This document shows, one piece after another, positions 5,733 through 11,328 of a stretch of 11,328 nucleotides of DNA (position 1 is its first letter; each line of letters begins with the position of its first letter). Location of the stretch: the NCBI GenBank assembly GCA_013043995.1, contig JABEVL010000163.1, forward strand, positions 1 through 11,328, read 5' to 3'. The DNA is from Spirochaetales bacterium. GTDB lineage: Bacteria > Spirochaetota > Spirochaetia > JABEVK01. The notes under the pieces are model-generated. The model was not told the origin of the DNA. It did not search any database and saw only the letters and a list, made by a program, of their open reading frames with translations. The position numbers and the translations under genes were made by a program.

Positions 5733-6308
5733 TCAGAAACGGGCCGTGGCCATCAGGTAAGCCCGCGCCAGAGTGTGTTGAGAGACCAGGAACCCCAAAT
5801 AAGCGGGAGTGCCTTCCTTTGGGACCGGCAGGGTCGCGACGTCAAGAGCCGTCACCGTGATAAAATAATGGTGGGTTCCCGTTCCCTTGGGAGGAGCCGC
5901 CCCCGCAAATTGAGCTTGCCGTGCGTCGTTGGGCAACATCCAGGCACCGCCGGGAAGAGCTTTTCCTCCTGAGCTCCCCGCACCTGCCGCCAAAGCCGTG
6001 ACGCTGGCTGGAATATCCACAACGGCCCAATGCCAAAAACCGCTTCCCGTCGGAGCGTCCATGTCGTACATCGTGACGACAAAGCTCTTCGTGGCGGCAG
6101 GAAATCCTGACCAAGAAAGTTGGGGTGATTCGTCTTTTCCCCCCATCCAGGCGCTCATCTGGGCTTTGCTTAGGGGCCTGCCCATCTGAACGTCAGCGCT
6201 CGTCAAGGTGAACGACGGCACCTTGGGAAGTTTTGAATAGGGGGTTTCGGCTCCCAGTGCGAGGGTCAAACCCACCCCCAAGATCAGGACAGTAAAGAGC
6301 TTTTTCAT
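5733..6308 (-). CDS. Secreted YbhB/YbcL-like PEBP-fold protein
   Basis: 191 residues. The N-terminus MKKLFTVLILGVGLTLALGA is a clear Sec signal peptide with probable cleavage after ALGA (about residue 20), so the protein is likely periplasmic or secreted. The mature part is a phosphatidylethanolamine-binding (Raf kinase inhibitor-like) fold: ESPQLSWSGFP (60-70), TMYDMDAPTGSGFWHWAVVD (79-98) and GTHHYFITVTALD (144-156). In the family the D-x-D-A-P, H-W and G-x-H-x-Y-x-F segments form the anion-binding pocket; all are present. Bacterial members have no firmly known role. The start at 6308 is preceded by AGAGG at a suitable distance. A promoter candidate on the minus strand is TTGTCA (plus 6389-6394), 17-bp spacer, TATTTT (plus 6366-6371), lying between this gene and the upstream chemoreceptor gene. 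Confidence 0.9.
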   Translation of the reverse strand: MKKLFTVLILGVGLTLALGAETPYSKLPKVPSFTLTSADVQMGRPLSKAQMSAWMGGKDESPQLSWSGFPAATKSFVVTMYDMDAPTGSGFWHWAVVDIPASVTALAAGAGSSGGKALPGGAWMLPNDARQAQFAGAAPPKGTGTHHYFITVTALDVATLPVPKEGTPAYLGFLVSQHTLARAYLMATARF

Positions 6309-6365
6309 TTCGAACCCTCTGAAAAGACTCGGCGAACTGGGGGTACCAGCCCGCCTGTAAAGCCT

Positions 6366-6394
6366 AAAATAGGTCAGTCCGCAAGGGTTGACAA
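6366..6394 (-). promoter_or_regulatory. Candidate sigma-70 promoter of the PEBP gene
   Basis: On the minus strand TTGTCA (5/6) and TATTTT (4/6) are separated by exactly 17 bp, placing transcription start near 6359 and giving a leader of about 50 nt before the ATG at 6308. The -35 hexamer lies in a small palindrome, GGTTGTCAACC, close to the chemoreceptor stop, which may also act as a weak hairpin. Confidence 0.5.
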
Positions 6395-6411
6395 CCTTAA
6401 ACTCACAGTTT

Positions 6412-8202
6412 TCAAGAAAGTCTGAACACTTCCATTCTTTTCTGGAGCTTATCTGCGGCCTCAGCGTTCTGAACGCTCAGGCCTTCGATCTGAAGAACGA
6501 CGCTGTGGATAGAGTTGGTTTCGTCTTGAATTTCGCCGACATTCTGGCGAACCTCTTCGGTAACCGTCAACAGCTTGCTCATTTCCCCGTGAATCGCTCG
6601 GCTTCCAACCAGCATTTCAGCGGAGTTGTTCCGGACCTGCGACGTGATGGCAGTAATCTGTTCGGTGGCCACAAGAACTTGCTTGGACCCCTCATTTTGT
6701 TCATCCATCGCCGACGTGATCTCGTGTTCCAGCCGTCCCAAAATATCAAGTTGTTCAAGAATAGAACGGAAAGCCTCATCCGCTTCAGAGGAAACGCCCG
6801 TGGCAGTCTGAATCTGAGCCTGCATGGTTTTAACGTCCCCGGCGATTTGACGGGATTGGGTCGAAGAAATTTCAGCCAGCTTCCTGATTTCGTCGGCGAC
6901 GACAGAAAAGCCTTTTCCTGCATCGCCGGCGTGGGCGGCTTCGATGGCCGCGTTCATCGCTAGGAGGTTCGTCTGAGCCGCGATGCTGTTGATGACCGAG
7001 TTGGCTTCCTGGAGCTTTTCCGAATGGTTGGCCACTTCTCGAATGACCGTCAGAACTCCGTCAAGCTTTTTGCGGCCCTCGTCAGAAAATTGGACAAGTT
7101 GCGAAAAGGCCTGTCCGAGTTTTTTCATGTTGGTATTTACCGACTGAATGTTGGAAAGCATCTGCTCGATCGAGGCTGAGCTTTGCGTGACGTTCGCGCT
7201 TTGATCGGCGATCAGATTATCGAGACTTTCAAGATTTTTGACGATCTGTTCCGAAGTGGCCGTAGTTTCTGTCACGCTAGCACTCTGGTCCAGCACGAAA
7301 CGCCCCACCTTGTCGACGCTCGTGACGATGTGATTAACGGCGGCCCCCGTTTGCGACATGTTCGATTGCAGGTCTCGGCTGACCAGGCCCAGTTCTTCCG
7401 AAACTCGCAGAGCCAAAGAGACGTTTTCTTTCAGGGACTCGAGCATCTTGGACATCGACCTTCCAAGTTGCCCCAACTCGTCGCTTCGTTTTGAAAGACC
7501 CTCGGGAAAGTGCGTTCCCAGTTCTCCTGAGGCGACATCGCCTGCAACTTTCACGAGGTTCTTCATCGGAAGGGCGATCGATCGGGCCAAAATTATCCCA
7601 ACGAAAAAGGAGAGCACAAAAGCTGCTAGCAAAATGACGATCAGGAAAGTCAGCACGAACTTGGTCAAGGCCTGAGTTTGTTCCGAACCCGCTTGAGCCG
7701 ATTGCTGTTGAGATTCTGTCAGCTTTTGAGCAGCCGCATAGATTTTTTGAGCCAGGAGTTTTTGGGGCCCCAGGATCAAAGACTCAGCCTGTTTGGGCTT
7801 TGATTCTTGAACCAACTCTAGGGCCCGTGCCACGTCGGAATTGTAGGCACTAAAAGTCGTTTTGAGTTCTTCGTAAAGCTGTTTTTCCTCGGGTGTAACC
7901 GTGTTTTGGGAAAAACTCTGCAGGGCCTGGGTAAAGGCTCCCAAACTTTTTTGAACATTAGCCAGAAAATCGCTCCGTTCGGCAGGAGTTTCCGCCGCTA
8001 CTAGGTCGCGAGAATTGACCTGCACGGAAAGAAAAGAAGCCTCAAGGGTGTTGGAAAGCACGAGGTTCCGAACCTGATGTTTAAGAAGTGCTTGGTTGGC
8101 CTGGGCAACCTGCAACACTCCCCATAAACCGATCACGCCCACAACGGCTCCCACGATCATAAGACTCATAAAGGCGATGATAAGCTTGACCCGAATTTTC
8201 AT
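6412..8202 (-). CDS. Methyl-accepting chemotaxis protein
   Basis: 596 residues, membrane-bound receptor that controls CheA through CheW. TM1 is about 7-30; the periplasmic part (31-182) is helical, consistent with a four-helix-bundle (4HB_MCP) ligand domain; TM2 is about 183-207; a HAMP domain follows (about 208-262). The long cytoplasmic coiled coil has the highly conserved hairpin tip NSVINSIAAQTNLLAMNAAI, then EAAHAGDAGKGFSVVADEIR (401-440). Paired E/Q/A/S positions in the flanking helices (around 305-350 and 500-550) look like methylation heptads. No C-terminal CheR/CheB-tethering pentapeptide (NWETF-like) is present; the protein ends MEVFRLS. Start: GGGAG 6 nt before the ATG. A weak promoter candidate on the minus strand begins with TTGACT (plus 8246-8251). 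The ligand is unknown, and no chemotaxis partner genes are nearby. Confidence 0.94.
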   Translation of the reverse strand: MKIRVKLIIAFMSLMIVGAVVGVIGLWGVLQVAQANQALLKHQVRNLVLSNTLEASFLSVQVNSRDLVAAETPAERSDFLANVQKSLGAFTQALQSFSQNTVTPEEKQLYEELKTTFSAYNSDVARALELVQESKPKQAESLILGPQKLLAQKIYAAAQKLTESQQQSAQAGSEQTQALTKFVLTFLIVILLAAFVLSFFVGIILARSIALPMKNLVKVAGDVASGELGTHFPEGLSKRSDELGQLGRSMSKMLESLKENVSLALRVSEELGLVSRDLQSNMSQTGAAVNHIVTSVDKVGRFVLDQSASVTETTATSEQIVKNLESLDNLIADQSANVTQSSASIEQMLSNIQSVNTNMKKLGQAFSQLVQFSDEGRKKLDGVLTVIREVANHSEKLQEANSVINSIAAQTNLLAMNAAIEAAHAGDAGKGFSVVADEIRKLAEISSTQSRQIAGDVKTMQAQIQTATGVSSEADEAFRSILEQLDILGRLEHEITSAMDEQNEGSKQVLVATEQITAITSQVRNNSAEMLVGSRAIHGEMSKLLTVTEEVRQNVGEIQDETNSIHSVVLQIEGLSVQNAEAADKLQKRMEVFRLS

Positions 8203-8248
8203 GCAATTCTCCCTAAAATCAAAGAATTATCTTCTTTAACCCTAAAGT

Positions 8249-8268
8249 CAAGGAGAACAAACTCCTTG
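8249..8268. repeat. Perfect inverted repeat between the DRTGG operon and the chemoreceptor gene
   Basis: CAAGGAG (8249-8255) and CTCCTTG (8262-8268) are exact reverse complements around AACAAA. On the minus strand it lies downstream of the DRTGG operon and upstream of the chemoreceptor, overlapping that gene's candidate -35. It could be a terminator hairpin for the operon (followed by ACTTT only, so weak) or an operator for the receptor gene. Confidence 0.45.
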
Positions 8269-8333
8269 GCCGTCTTTTAGAAGGCTCGGCCTTACGGGTT
8301 TGGGCGACCTCCCAATCCGCTTAAGGACCAGGC

Positions 8334-8672
8334 TCAGGAAGATTTCAACAAGCCTCCGACCCGGACGGACAACTGGAACTGATTTTCGGGTGAGCCCAAA
8401 AGTGCGATCCCTTCCTGTGTGGCGGCTTGGACCACCTCGTTCCCCGCGCTCAGATGACCGGCCAAGAGGACAACGGCAACTCCTGCCAAAGAGGCACACG
8501 CAATGGTGTTCTTGTGCGCCTGAAGCGTGATCAGGACGCTGTTCTCGGACGCGTTGGCCATCACGTCGCTCAACAAGTCACTGGTAAAGGCCGCGACAAT
8601 TTCCCGCTCAGGGCGCGCTGAGGGAACCAGGGTCACGACCCCCGGCAGGTTTGCCAGGTCGTTGAAATTCAC
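8334..8672 (-). CDS. DRTGG-domain protein (third gene of the operon)
   Basis: 112 residues, one domain. SDLLSDVMANASENSVLITL (31-50), QAHKNTIACASLAGVAVVLL (51-70) and EGIALLGSP (87-95) match the DRTGG family (PF07085), whose copies carry D-L-L-S-D-V-M-A-N-A, a W/L-I-T-L-Q-x-H segment and a late I-P-L-L. The domain is found between CBS and DHH domains in some pyrophosphatases and as single-domain proteins; it has a Rossmann-like fold and is thought to bind nucleotide or a phospho-ligand, but its function is not established. The start is GTG, overlapping the stop of the CBS-ATPase gene by 4 nt (GTGA), which indicates translational coupling. It is a clear paralogue in architecture of the first gene of the operon, but with the DVMAN variant of the motif. 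Confidence 0.82.
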   Translation of the reverse strand: MNFNDLANLPGVVTLVPSARPEREIVAAFTSDLLSDVMANASENSVLITLQAHKNTIACASLAGVAVVLLAGHLSAGNEVVQAATQEGIALLGSPENQFQLSVRVGGLLKSS

Positions 8673-9586
8673 TCGGGGCCGCCTTGAAGGAAAATCGTCG
8701 CCCTGACGTGTGTCCCTTCCCCCAGGACCGACTGAATTTCAAACTCGTCGGAAACCCGCTTCGTGTTCGGCAGCCCCATACTCGCCCCGAAGCCCAAGGA
8801 ACGGATCCAGTCGTTGGCCGTCGAAAACCCTTCAGTCATGGCACGTTCGAGGTCCGCGATGCCGGGACCTTTGTCAAAGGTTTCAATGACGGCGCGGTCG
8901 GGGCTCACAGAAAAGACGATCTGTCCGCCGATGGAGTGATTGACCAGGTTCATTTCCAGCTCGTACCCGGCGATGGCAACCCGGCGCAAGGTAGCCTTGT
9001 CCAGCCCGCGTTCCTGCAAAAGCTTTTTGATCTCCGTCGACGCACGGCCGGCATTTTCGTAATCGAACTGGCGCACCAGAAACACCTTTTCGAGCTGGTC
9101 GGCAGGAGCGGGAACCTTCTGGCGGTTGACCTCGTTCTCCATCTCCGCGATGGTCTTGTTCATTTCCAAAAGAAGGCTCGACATGATGTCTCGGCTGGAA
9201 ATGATCCCCACCAGGGCACGGTCCCTGGCGATCACGGGAAATCGACCGTAGCGGTACTTTTCAAAATAACTGATGGCAAAACTCAAAGGCATATCGTCTT
9301 CGAGAACGACGAGCTTTTTGGTCATGTGCAGACCCGCCGGCGAGTCGATGTAGCCTTGGTCAAGCGCCCGGATGATGTCGTCAACGCTCACGATGCCGAC
9401 AAGCCTCTCATCGTCCAGGATCGGCACGCCAGAAATTCGGTTTTCACGCATAAGATTCTGGACCGTGCGCATGGGCGTGTCTTTCTGGGCGTGAAAAACC
9501 TGGACCGTCATGACGTCTTTGACCTTGAGCCGGTAAATCAGCTCCAGCATCGAGGACGGCGAGTTCAACGTGCTGATGGGAATCAT
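8669..9586 (-). CDS. CBS-pair protein with a C-terminal HATPase (RsbW/SpoIIAB-like) domain
   Basis: 305 residues, soluble. Residues about 20-140 form two CBS motifs: VKDVMTVQVFHAQKDTPMRT with ISGVPILDDERLVGIVSVDD, then LEDDMPLSFAISYFEKYRYG with FPVIARDRALVGIISSRDIM. CBS pairs usually sense adenine nucleotides. A short helical linker (about 140-160) leads to a GHKL ATPase fold (about 165-300) like anti-sigma serine kinases: N-box E209/N213/H217 (YELEMNLVNH), G1 DKGPG (238-242) and G2-like GFGASMGLPN (265-274). All nucleotide-binding elements look intact, so ATP binding or kinase activity is plausible. The ATG overlaps the stop of the upstream DRTGG gene by 4 nt, and its own stop overlaps the next start by 4 nt. 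No sigma factor or anti-anti-sigma (STAS) partner is in the window, so the target is unknown. Confidence 0.88.
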   Translation of the reverse strand: MIPISTLNSPSSMLELIYRLKVKDVMTVQVFHAQKDTPMRTVQNLMRENRISGVPILDDERLVGIVSVDDIIRALDQGYIDSPAGLHMTKKLVVLEDDMPLSFAISYFEKYRYGRFPVIARDRALVGIISSRDIMSSLLLEMNKTIAEMENEVNRQKVPAPADQLEKVFLVRQFDYENAGRASTEIKKLLQERGLDKATLRRVAIAGYELEMNLVNHSIGGQIVFSVSPDRAVIETFDKGPGIADLERAMTEGFSTANDWIRSLGFGASMGLPNTKRVSDEFEIQSVLGEGTHVRATIFLQGGPE

Positions 9587-9927
9587 GAGAGTGCGCCCTG
9601 CCGTCCTCCGAGGCGCCAGCAGGTTTCAAAGGTGCTGCAAGGCGTGCGCAAGAGGGTAAGGTTCTGTTTTCGGCACAGCTCAGCAAGCCCCGACTGGGCC
9701 GCTTTTCCGTTCACCAAGAGGATCCCGGCGGCCCCTACCATGTCGGCGGTGCGCGCAGTCTGTTCAGAAGGCAACGAGGTCACCAAAAGAATTTCTTCGT
9801 ATTCGGTCACCAGAACGTCACTCATCAGATCGCAGGCCACGATGTGGCGAATCTTCTGCGACTCAAAATTCTTTCCTTTGTTCAAAATCTCTGCAGATAC
9901 GGCGTCCAGGACGTCGGAAAAAGTCAT
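9583..9927 (-). CDS. DRTGG-domain protein (first gene of the operon)
   Basis: 114 residues. IRHIVACDLMSDVLVTEYEE (27-46), ILLVTSLPSEQTARTADMVG (46-65), AAGILLVNGK (66-75) and LTLLRTPCSTFETCWRL (90-106) match the DRTGG family, here the DLMSDVL subtype, which differs from the DVMAN subtype of the third gene. In other anaerobes single-domain DRTGG proteins of these two kinds flank a CBS/HATPase gene near electron-bifurcating [FeFe]-hydrogenase genes; that is recalled family knowledge. The ATG at 9927 is chosen over a longer open frame up to 10236 because GGAGG lies 8 nt upstream, the domain starts here, and the extension would run antisense into the carboxypeptidase gene. Three cysteines in the last third (C85, C97, C103) are notable but do not form an obvious cluster motif. 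Confidence 0.82.
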   Translation of the reverse strand: MTFSDVLDAVSAEILNKGKNFESQKIRHIVACDLMSDVLVTEYEEILLVTSLPSEQTARTADMVGAAGILLVNGKAAQSGLAELCRKQNLTLLRTPCSTFETCWRLGGRQGALS

Positions 9928-9972
9928 GACTAGCGCCTCCAGCAGGCATAAATATCGTTCTTTGATTATCCA

Positions 9973-9978
9973 ATTATA
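9973..9978 (-). promoter_or_regulatory. Consensus -10 element of the DRTGG operon
   Basis: On the minus strand this reads TATAAT, a perfect -10. The best -35 is weak: TTGCAC 16 bp upstream (3/6). Predicted start is near 9966, leaving a leader of about 39 nt with the GGAGG Shine-Dalgarno. Confidence 0.55.
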
Positions 9979-10032
9979 CAAATGCCCCAAGGAGGTGCAA
10001 GGGGAGGACGCTTTTCTTAAACCTCCTTTGGG

Positions 10033-10041
10033 TGCTAGGAT
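10033..10041 (+). promoter_or_regulatory. Extended -10 candidate for the carboxypeptidase gene
   Basis: TGCTAGGAT has the TGn extension and a TAGGAT -10 (4/6), ending 6 nt before the ATG at 10048, so the start site would be at or next to the ATG. No good -35 is seen at the right distance. The same bases contain AGGA (10037-10040), 7 nt from the ATG, which could instead be a short Shine-Dalgarno. Confidence 0.35.
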
Positions 10042-10047
10042 AGGCCT

Positions 10048-11328
10048 ATGTTGCCTCAGTCTAGCGAAAGCCGCCTGAAAGAACTCAAAGATATCGACAG
10101 GCGCATCACCCGAATGGCCCGCATCAAAGCCATTCTGGAATGGGATCAGGAAACCAACCTGCCTCCAAGCGGAGTTGAAGAACGCGCCGAGCAGCTGGCC
10201 GCGCTGGAAGGCCTCCTGCACGAGTTGAGGACCCAACCCCTTTTAGGCCCTCTGACGGCAGAGCTGGCCGAAGCCACGCTTCCTAGTGCCGAAGACCGCG
10301 CCCTGGTCGAGCGCCATCAAAGGGAGTACCTGCGTTCTTCCAAGCTGACCAAGGATTTTGTCGAGCGCCGCGCCCGACTGATCGGAGTGGCCCAACCCGC
10401 CTGGGCCCTGGCCCGGCGCGAAGCGGATTTTTCCCAGTTCCTCCCCTACCTTGAAAAGATCGTTGAACTGGAGCGCGAAACTGCCGACCGCGTGGGTTAT
10501 GCTACCCACCCCTACGACGCCCTTTTGGATGTTTATGAGCCTTTGACCACGACGCAGGACGTGCGGGAGATTTTTGCTGAACTTGAGAAAGGGATCGTGG
10601 AGCTAGTTCAGACGATCCGCACTAGGCCGCAGGTCGATTCGGCGTTTCTTTACCGCCGTTATCCCAAAGAAATGCAGGAAGCGACGGTTCGCGAAATTCT
10701 CCCCAAGTTAGGGTTCGACACCAAAGCGGGCCGCCTGGATACCACGACCCACCCGTTTTGCACCACCCTGGGGTCCAAGGACGTTCGGATCACGACCCGT
10801 TGGGACGAAAAATTCTTTAATCCCGCCTTTTTTGGTGTGATCCATGAAACAGGCCATGCTCTTTATGAACAGGGCTTTGACCCGAAACTTGCTGAAAGCT
10901 CCCTCGCGTCGGGAACTTCGTTAGGGATTCACGAAAGCCAGTCACGCTTCTGGGAGAACATCGTGGGCCGCTCCCGGGCCTTTGTTGACCACGTTTTTCC
11001 GCTACTCAGGCGGCATTTTCCCGAAGCCCTCAGCAACGTCGACGCCGAGACGTTCTTTCGCGGCATTAACCGCGTTGAGCCCTCGTTCATCCGGGTCGAG
11101 GCCGATGAGGTGACCTACAGCCTGCACATCCTGCTCCGTTTCCGCCTGGAAACGGCCTTGTTGGACGGCAGCCTGGCCCCCGCCGACGTTCCCGGAGCCT
11201 GGAACGACCTTTCTGAAAAACTCTTCGGGCTCCGCCCTTCCAACGACGCCGAAGGGTGCCTTCAGGACATTCACTGGGCGATGGGCGGCCTGGGCTACTT
11301 TCCCACCTACGCTCTGGGCAACCTGTAT
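10048..11328 (+). CDS. M32 family metallocarboxypeptidase (carboxypeptidase Taq type), 3' end cut off by the window
   Basis: 427 codons are open from the ATG to the window end; the family is about 500 residues, so roughly 70 are missing. It is a cytoplasmic zinc enzyme that removes C-terminal amino acids from peptides. The N-terminal helical cap starts LKELKDIDRRITRMARIKAI with the family segment LEWDQETNLP. The conserved HPF (235-237), D-x-R-x-T (DVRIT, 245-249), zinc site HETGH (266-270) with third ligand in GIHESQSRFWEN (E296), and IRVEADEVTYSLHI are all present, as is DIHWAMGGLGYFPTYALGNL near the edge. The catalytic Glu267 is intact. It is divergent from the DRTGG operon, 120 bp apart, with no sign that the two are functionally linked. 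Confidence 0.93.
   Translation, partial: MLPQSSESRLKELKDIDRRITRMARIKAILEWDQETNLPPSGVEERAEQLAALEGLLHELRTQPLLGPLTAELAEATLPSAEDRALVERHQREYLRSSKLTKDFVERRARLIGVAQPAWALARREADFSQFLPYLEKIVELERETADRVGYATHPYDALLDVYEPLTTTQDVREIFAELEKGIVELVQTIRTRPQVDSAFLYRRYPKEMQEATVREILPKLGFDTKAGRLDTTTHPFCTTLGSKDVRITTRWDEKFFNPAFFGVIHETGHALYEQGFDPKLAESSLASGTSLGIHESQSRFWENIVGRSRAFVDHVFPLLRRHFPEALSNVDAETFFRGINRVEPSFIRVEADEVTYSLHILLRFRLETALLDGSLAPADVPGAWNDLSEKLFGLRPSNDAEGCLQDIHWAMGGLGYFPTYALGNLY

Noticed and set aside
6385..6400. GGTTGTCAACC hairpin as terminator of the chemoreceptor gene
   Set aside because: The stem is too short, no U-tract follows, and the bases fit better as the -35 region of the PEBP promoter.
8684..10078. 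Long plus-strand open frame of 464 codons
   Set aside because: It is antisense to the CBS-ATPase and first DRTGG genes, which have clear families and Shine-Dalgarno or coupled starts. Its translation shows no domain and is rich in His/Arg/Asp as expected of a codon-bias shadow.
9928..10236. N-terminal extension of the first DRTGG gene
   Set aside because: The open frame continues upstream, but it would run antisense into the carboxypeptidase coding region and across the TATAAT promoter and Shine-Dalgarno at the ATG of 9927.
1..11328. Mobile elements, CRISPR arrays, tRNA or rRNA genes, phage genes
   Set aside because: No transposase or integrase, no spaced direct repeats, no cloverleaf or rRNA-like sequence was seen. 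Composition and gene types look like stable core chromosome.

Overview
The window is ordinary-looking bacterial chromosome of medium G+C: densely packed genes on both strands, no tRNA or rRNA, no insertion sequence and no CRISPR array. The set of proteins points to a free-living Gram-negative-type bacterium: a Uup-type ABC-F ATPase, two Hsp20 chaperones, a two-transmembrane chemoreceptor, a secreted PEBP-fold protein and an M32 carboxypeptidase. A DRTGG / CBS-ATPase / DRTGG cassette, known mainly from anaerobic lineages (Spirochaetota, Thermotogota, Clostridia), and the style of the chemoreceptor lean towards Spirochaetota. That placement is an inference from recall of families, not a database result.

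Layout. 1-146: the C-terminal end of a polyprenyl diphosphate synthase (+), convergent with uup (216-2012, -). 2013-2308: a 296-bp AT-rich regulatory region carrying a near-consensus sigma-54 type promoter and, about 150 bp upstream of its predicted start, a 15-bp imperfect palindrome. 2309-3147: two Hsp20 genes in a tight operon, closed by a strong bidirectional terminator (3148-3174). 3191-3811 (-) and 3943-4413 (+): a divergent pair of flavodoxin-fold NAD(P)H oxidoreductase and MarR-type repressor, with a perfect 10+10 palindrome placed over both candidate -35 regions. 4454-5686 (+): a polyprenyl-phosphate glycosyltransferase fused to a GtrA membrane domain. 5733-6308 (-): an exported PEBP / YbhB-like protein. 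6412-8202 (-): a chemoreceptor. 8334-9927 (-): a three-gene operon with 4-nt overlaps, DRTGG protein, CBS-CBS-HATPase protein, second DRTGG protein. 10048 to the window end (+): an M32 carboxypeptidase cut by the window edge.

How the genes work together. Three regulatory units stand out: the stress-chaperone operon with a probable alternative-sigma promoter; the self-regulated MarR / oxidoreductase pair; and the translationally coupled DRTGG-CBS-ATPase operon, which looks like a nucleotide-sensing switch of unknown output. Start sites fall into two classes: genes with strong Shine-Dalgarno sequences (both hsp20 genes, the oxidoreductase, the chemoreceptor, the first DRTGG gene), and genes whose ATG has a -10-like hexamer 6-8 nt upstream and little or no Shine-Dalgarno (marR, the glycosyltransferase, and less clearly uup and the carboxypeptidase), which suggests leaderless transcripts.
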